A stretch of 6,118 nucleotides of DNA from Oscillospiraceae bacterium (GTDB lineage Bacteria > Bacillota > Clostridia > Oscillospirales > Oscillospiraceae), in contig JAJQHT010000146.1 of NCBI GenBank assembly GCA_021199595.1, forward strand, positions 1 to 6,118, written 5' to 3'. This document shows, in pieces, positions 4,326-6,118 of this stretch. The position numbers were made by a program, and so were the translations under genes. The notes below the pieces were generated by a model, which was not told the origin of the DNA, ran no database searches, and saw only the letters and a list, made by a program, of their open reading frames with translations. The number at the start of each line of letters is the position of its first letter. Position 1 is the stretch's first letter.

Positions 4326-6118
4326 TTAAATCGTCTTGTCCTCCAAACGCGTGAGTATGGCCGCAGTCAGGGCCTCCACACATTCTTCCTCGTTCCATTT
4401 TTCTGTGTCCAGCACCAGGTCGGGGTTTGTGGGCGGCTCGTAGGGGGAGGAAAGGCCGGTGAAGTTGGGGATGCGGCCCTCCATGGCTTTTTTATAGAGG
4501 TTTTTGGGGTCGCGGGATTTGCACGTCTCTACGCTGGCCTTCACATAGACCTCCAAAAAGTCCTGGCCCACGATTTTGCGGGCCTGCTCCCGACTGGCGG
4601 CGAAGGGGCTTATGAGCGTCACCAGCGTCACCATGCCGGCGTCCCGGAACAGGTTCGCGATCTCACCCACCCGGCGGATGTTTTCCGTCCGGTCGGCATC
4701 GGAAAAGCCCAGGTCAGAGCACAGGCCCCGGCGCACCTTGTCCCCGTCCAGAACGTAGGCCAGCACGTCCGCATCCAGCAGGCGGCGCTCCACCTCCTGC
4801 GCGATGGTGGTTTTGCCCGCGCCGGAAAGACCGGTCATCCATACCACCAGACCCTTCATGCCGGACATACGGCGGCGCTCCTCCCCGGTGACGCCGCCGG
4901 AGGACCAGCGGATGTTCCGGGTGTTGTAGTCGTATTCCTCCATGGCCTGCGTAATGATACCGCCGCCGGCGATTTCATACCCGTCAACGATGACGAAGCG
5001 GCTGGTGGCCTCCACCGTCCCGGCCAGGTCAAAGGCCAGGGGCCGTTCCAGGGTGATGACGCACTCGCATACCTCGTTTTTCTCGCAGTATTGCCGCTGA
5101 CCGGCGGAAAGGGTGGAGGCGTTCACGATGCGCTCGATGCTCTCCAGGGCCATCTCCACCTTTGCGGTGCCGCATTTGAAGTAGTACCGCCGATTGCGGT
5201 CAAAGGGCTGCTTGCCAAGCCAGAAGACGTTTGCCTTCAGACGTACGCCCACCTGGGGGGCAGGCTCGTCCCGGCGGCAGGCAATCTCGCCCCGGCGGAC
5301 AAATATCTGCTCGTTCATGGTAAAGCCCGCGGCCATGCCTGCCTCGAAGCACTCCGGCGTGGCGGCGTTGAATACCTCTAGGCTCTTGACGCTGGTTTTT
5401 TTGCCGGAAGGGTAAAACACGATCTCATCTCCGGCTCGGACGGAGCCGGATTCCACGGTGCCCGCCACAATGCGGCGGCTGTCGTTGTTGGCGGTGAACT
5501 TATACACCCCCTGCACCGGCATACGGAAGCTGGCCCGCTCCGGCGCGGGGACAGAGGTGAAATCATCCATCTGCTCGAGCATGGTGGGGCCGCTGTACCA
5601 GCTCATCCGCTGGGAACGGTTCGCAATGTTGTCCCCCTCCATGCCGGAGACGGGGATAAAGGACAGGGGATGGATGTCTACCTTCTCCAGGAAGGTGGAC
5701 ATTTCATTTTTAATGTCCTCAAAAACCCGCTGGTCGTAGCTGACAAGATCCATCTTGTTCACCAGCACGGCGATTTGCCGGATGCCGAGCATGGAGAGGA
5801 AGTAGCCGTGACGGCGGGTGTTTTCCTCCACGCCGCGGGCGGCGTCTATGACCATCAGAGCGGCCTCCGCGCGGGAGGCGCCCGTGACCATGTTCTTCAA
5901 AAACTCGATATGACCCGGCGCGTCAATGATGATGTACTGGCGCTTTTCCGTATGGAAGAAGCAGCGGGCGGTGTCGATGGTGATGCCCTGGGCCTGCTCG
6001 TTTTTCAGCGCGTCCAGCAAAAATGCGTATTCAAAGGGCTTGGAGTTGCGGCGGCAGCTTTCCCGCACCGCCTCCAGCTTTCCGTCCGGCAGGCCGTGGG
6101 CGTCCGCCAGCAGGCGGC
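4326..6118 (-). CDS. cysNC: CysN-CysC fusion: ATP sulfurylase GTPase subunit plus APS kinase (5' end beyond window)
   Basis: The frame is open to the right edge, giving 596 visible residues from RLLADAHGLPDG to the stop. The first half is CysN, the GTPase that with CysD makes adenylylsulfate from ATP and sulfate: GITIDTA (44-50, switch I), DAPGH (65-69, G3), NKMD (120-123, G4) and PVSGMEGDN (G5), then EF-Tu-like domains 2 and 3 (about 200-385) ending in YEIAGGGII. After a linker (about 390-418) comes CysC, which phosphorylates adenylylsulfate to PAPS: Walker A GLSGAGKTT (429-437), LDGDKVRRGLCSDLGFS, KSRDPKNLYKKA and NFTGLSSPYEPP. Both halves keep their key motifs. About 20 residues, with the GTPase P-loop, lie outside, so the start is not seen; a GTG at 6068 is internal to the domain. 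CysD probably lies just upstream. Fused CysNC (as in NodQ) serves sulfate assimilation or sulfation; which applies here is open. Confidence 0.95.
   Translation of the reverse strand, partial: RLLADAHGLPDGKLEAVRESCRRNSKPFEYAFLLDALKNEQAQGITIDTARCFFHTEKRQYIIIDAPGHIEFLKNMVTGASRAEAALMVIDAARGVEENTRRHGYFLSMLGIRQIAVLVNKMDLVSYDQRVFEDIKNEMSTFLEKVDIHPLSFIPVSGMEGDNIANRSQRMSWYSGPTMLEQMDDFTSVPAPERASFRMPVQGVYKFTANNDSRRIVAGTVESGSVRAGDEIVFYPSGKKTSVKSLEVFNAATPECFEAGMAAGFTMNEQIFVRRGEIACRRDEPAPQVGVRLKANVFWLGKQPFDRNRRYYFKCGTAKVEMALESIERIVNASTLSAGQRQYCEKNEVCECVITLERPLAFDLAGTVEATSRFVIVDGYEIAGGGIITQAMEEYDYNTRNIRWSSGGVTGEERRRMSGMKGLVVWMTGLSGAGKTTIAQEVERRLLDADVLAYVLDGDKVRRGLCSDLGFSDADRTENIRRVGEIANLFRDAGMVTLVTLISPFAASREQARKIVGQDFLEVYVKASVETCKSRDPKNLYKKAMEGRIPNFTGLSSPYEPPTNPDLVLDTEKWNEEECVEALTAAILTRLEDKTI

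Noticed and set aside
4109..4354. Plus-strand 81-codon open frame in the gap after cysNC
   Set aside because: It has no ribosome binding site, runs through the perfect hairpin and ends inside the cysC coding region on the opposite strand. The peptide shows no recognisable family.
6066..6068. GTG at 6068 as the start of cysNC
   Set aside because: The frame continues upstream with RLLADAHGLPDGKLEAV, which matches the CysN segment just after the P-loop, so this GTG is internal and the gene is cut by the window edge.

Overview
The window looks like chromosomal DNA from a GC-rich Gram-positive anaerobe of the class Clostridia, probably in or near the Oscillospiraceae/Ruminococcaceae. The evidence is the gene order rpmG-secE-nusG-rplK-rplA, the short single-helix SecE, the four-cysteine L33, and strong AGGAGG-type ribosome binding sites 7-9 bases before most starts. 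The family-level placement is inference; no taxonomic marker such as 16S rRNA is present. Every gene I can support lies on the minus strand, so transcription runs from the right end of the window to the left.

Read in transcription order, the right end (6118 to 4326) holds most of a CysN-CysC fusion: the GTPase subunit of ATP sulfurylase joined to APS kinase. Its first ~20 residues, including the GTPase P-loop, lie beyond the window. A perfect 17-bp hairpin follows it and is probably its terminator. A 346-base stretch without a gene then holds that hairpin, an unassigned segment with several small inverted repeats, and a good promoter for the next gene. Next is a secreted alpha/beta-hydrolase-like protein (3979 to 2981) with a GxSxG nucleophile motif and a clear terminator. 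After that comes a free-standing protein (2787 to 1927) related to the catalytic domain of 2-oxo acid dehydrogenase E2/chloramphenicol acetyltransferase, whose catalytic His motif appears to be lost. Its promoter overlaps a 16-bp perfect palindrome.

The left third is the conserved translation/secretion/transcription block: promoter at about 1797-1825, then rpmG (L33), secE, nusG, rplK (L11) and the first 68 codons of rplA (L1), which runs off the left end. Spacing is 15, 4, 47 and 57 bases, which fits one operon. NusG lacks a visible Shine-Dalgarno sequence and is probably translated by coupling to secE.

The ribosomal block is ordinary housekeeping. The sulfate-activation gene, the hydrolase and the E2-like protein each seem to be separate transcription units with no obvious joint function. 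I found no RNA gene, CRISPR array, transposase, phage gene or defence system. The best candidates for a second look are the E2-like protein with the degenerate active site, the palindrome over its promoter, and the hairpin-rich intergenic segment after cysNC.
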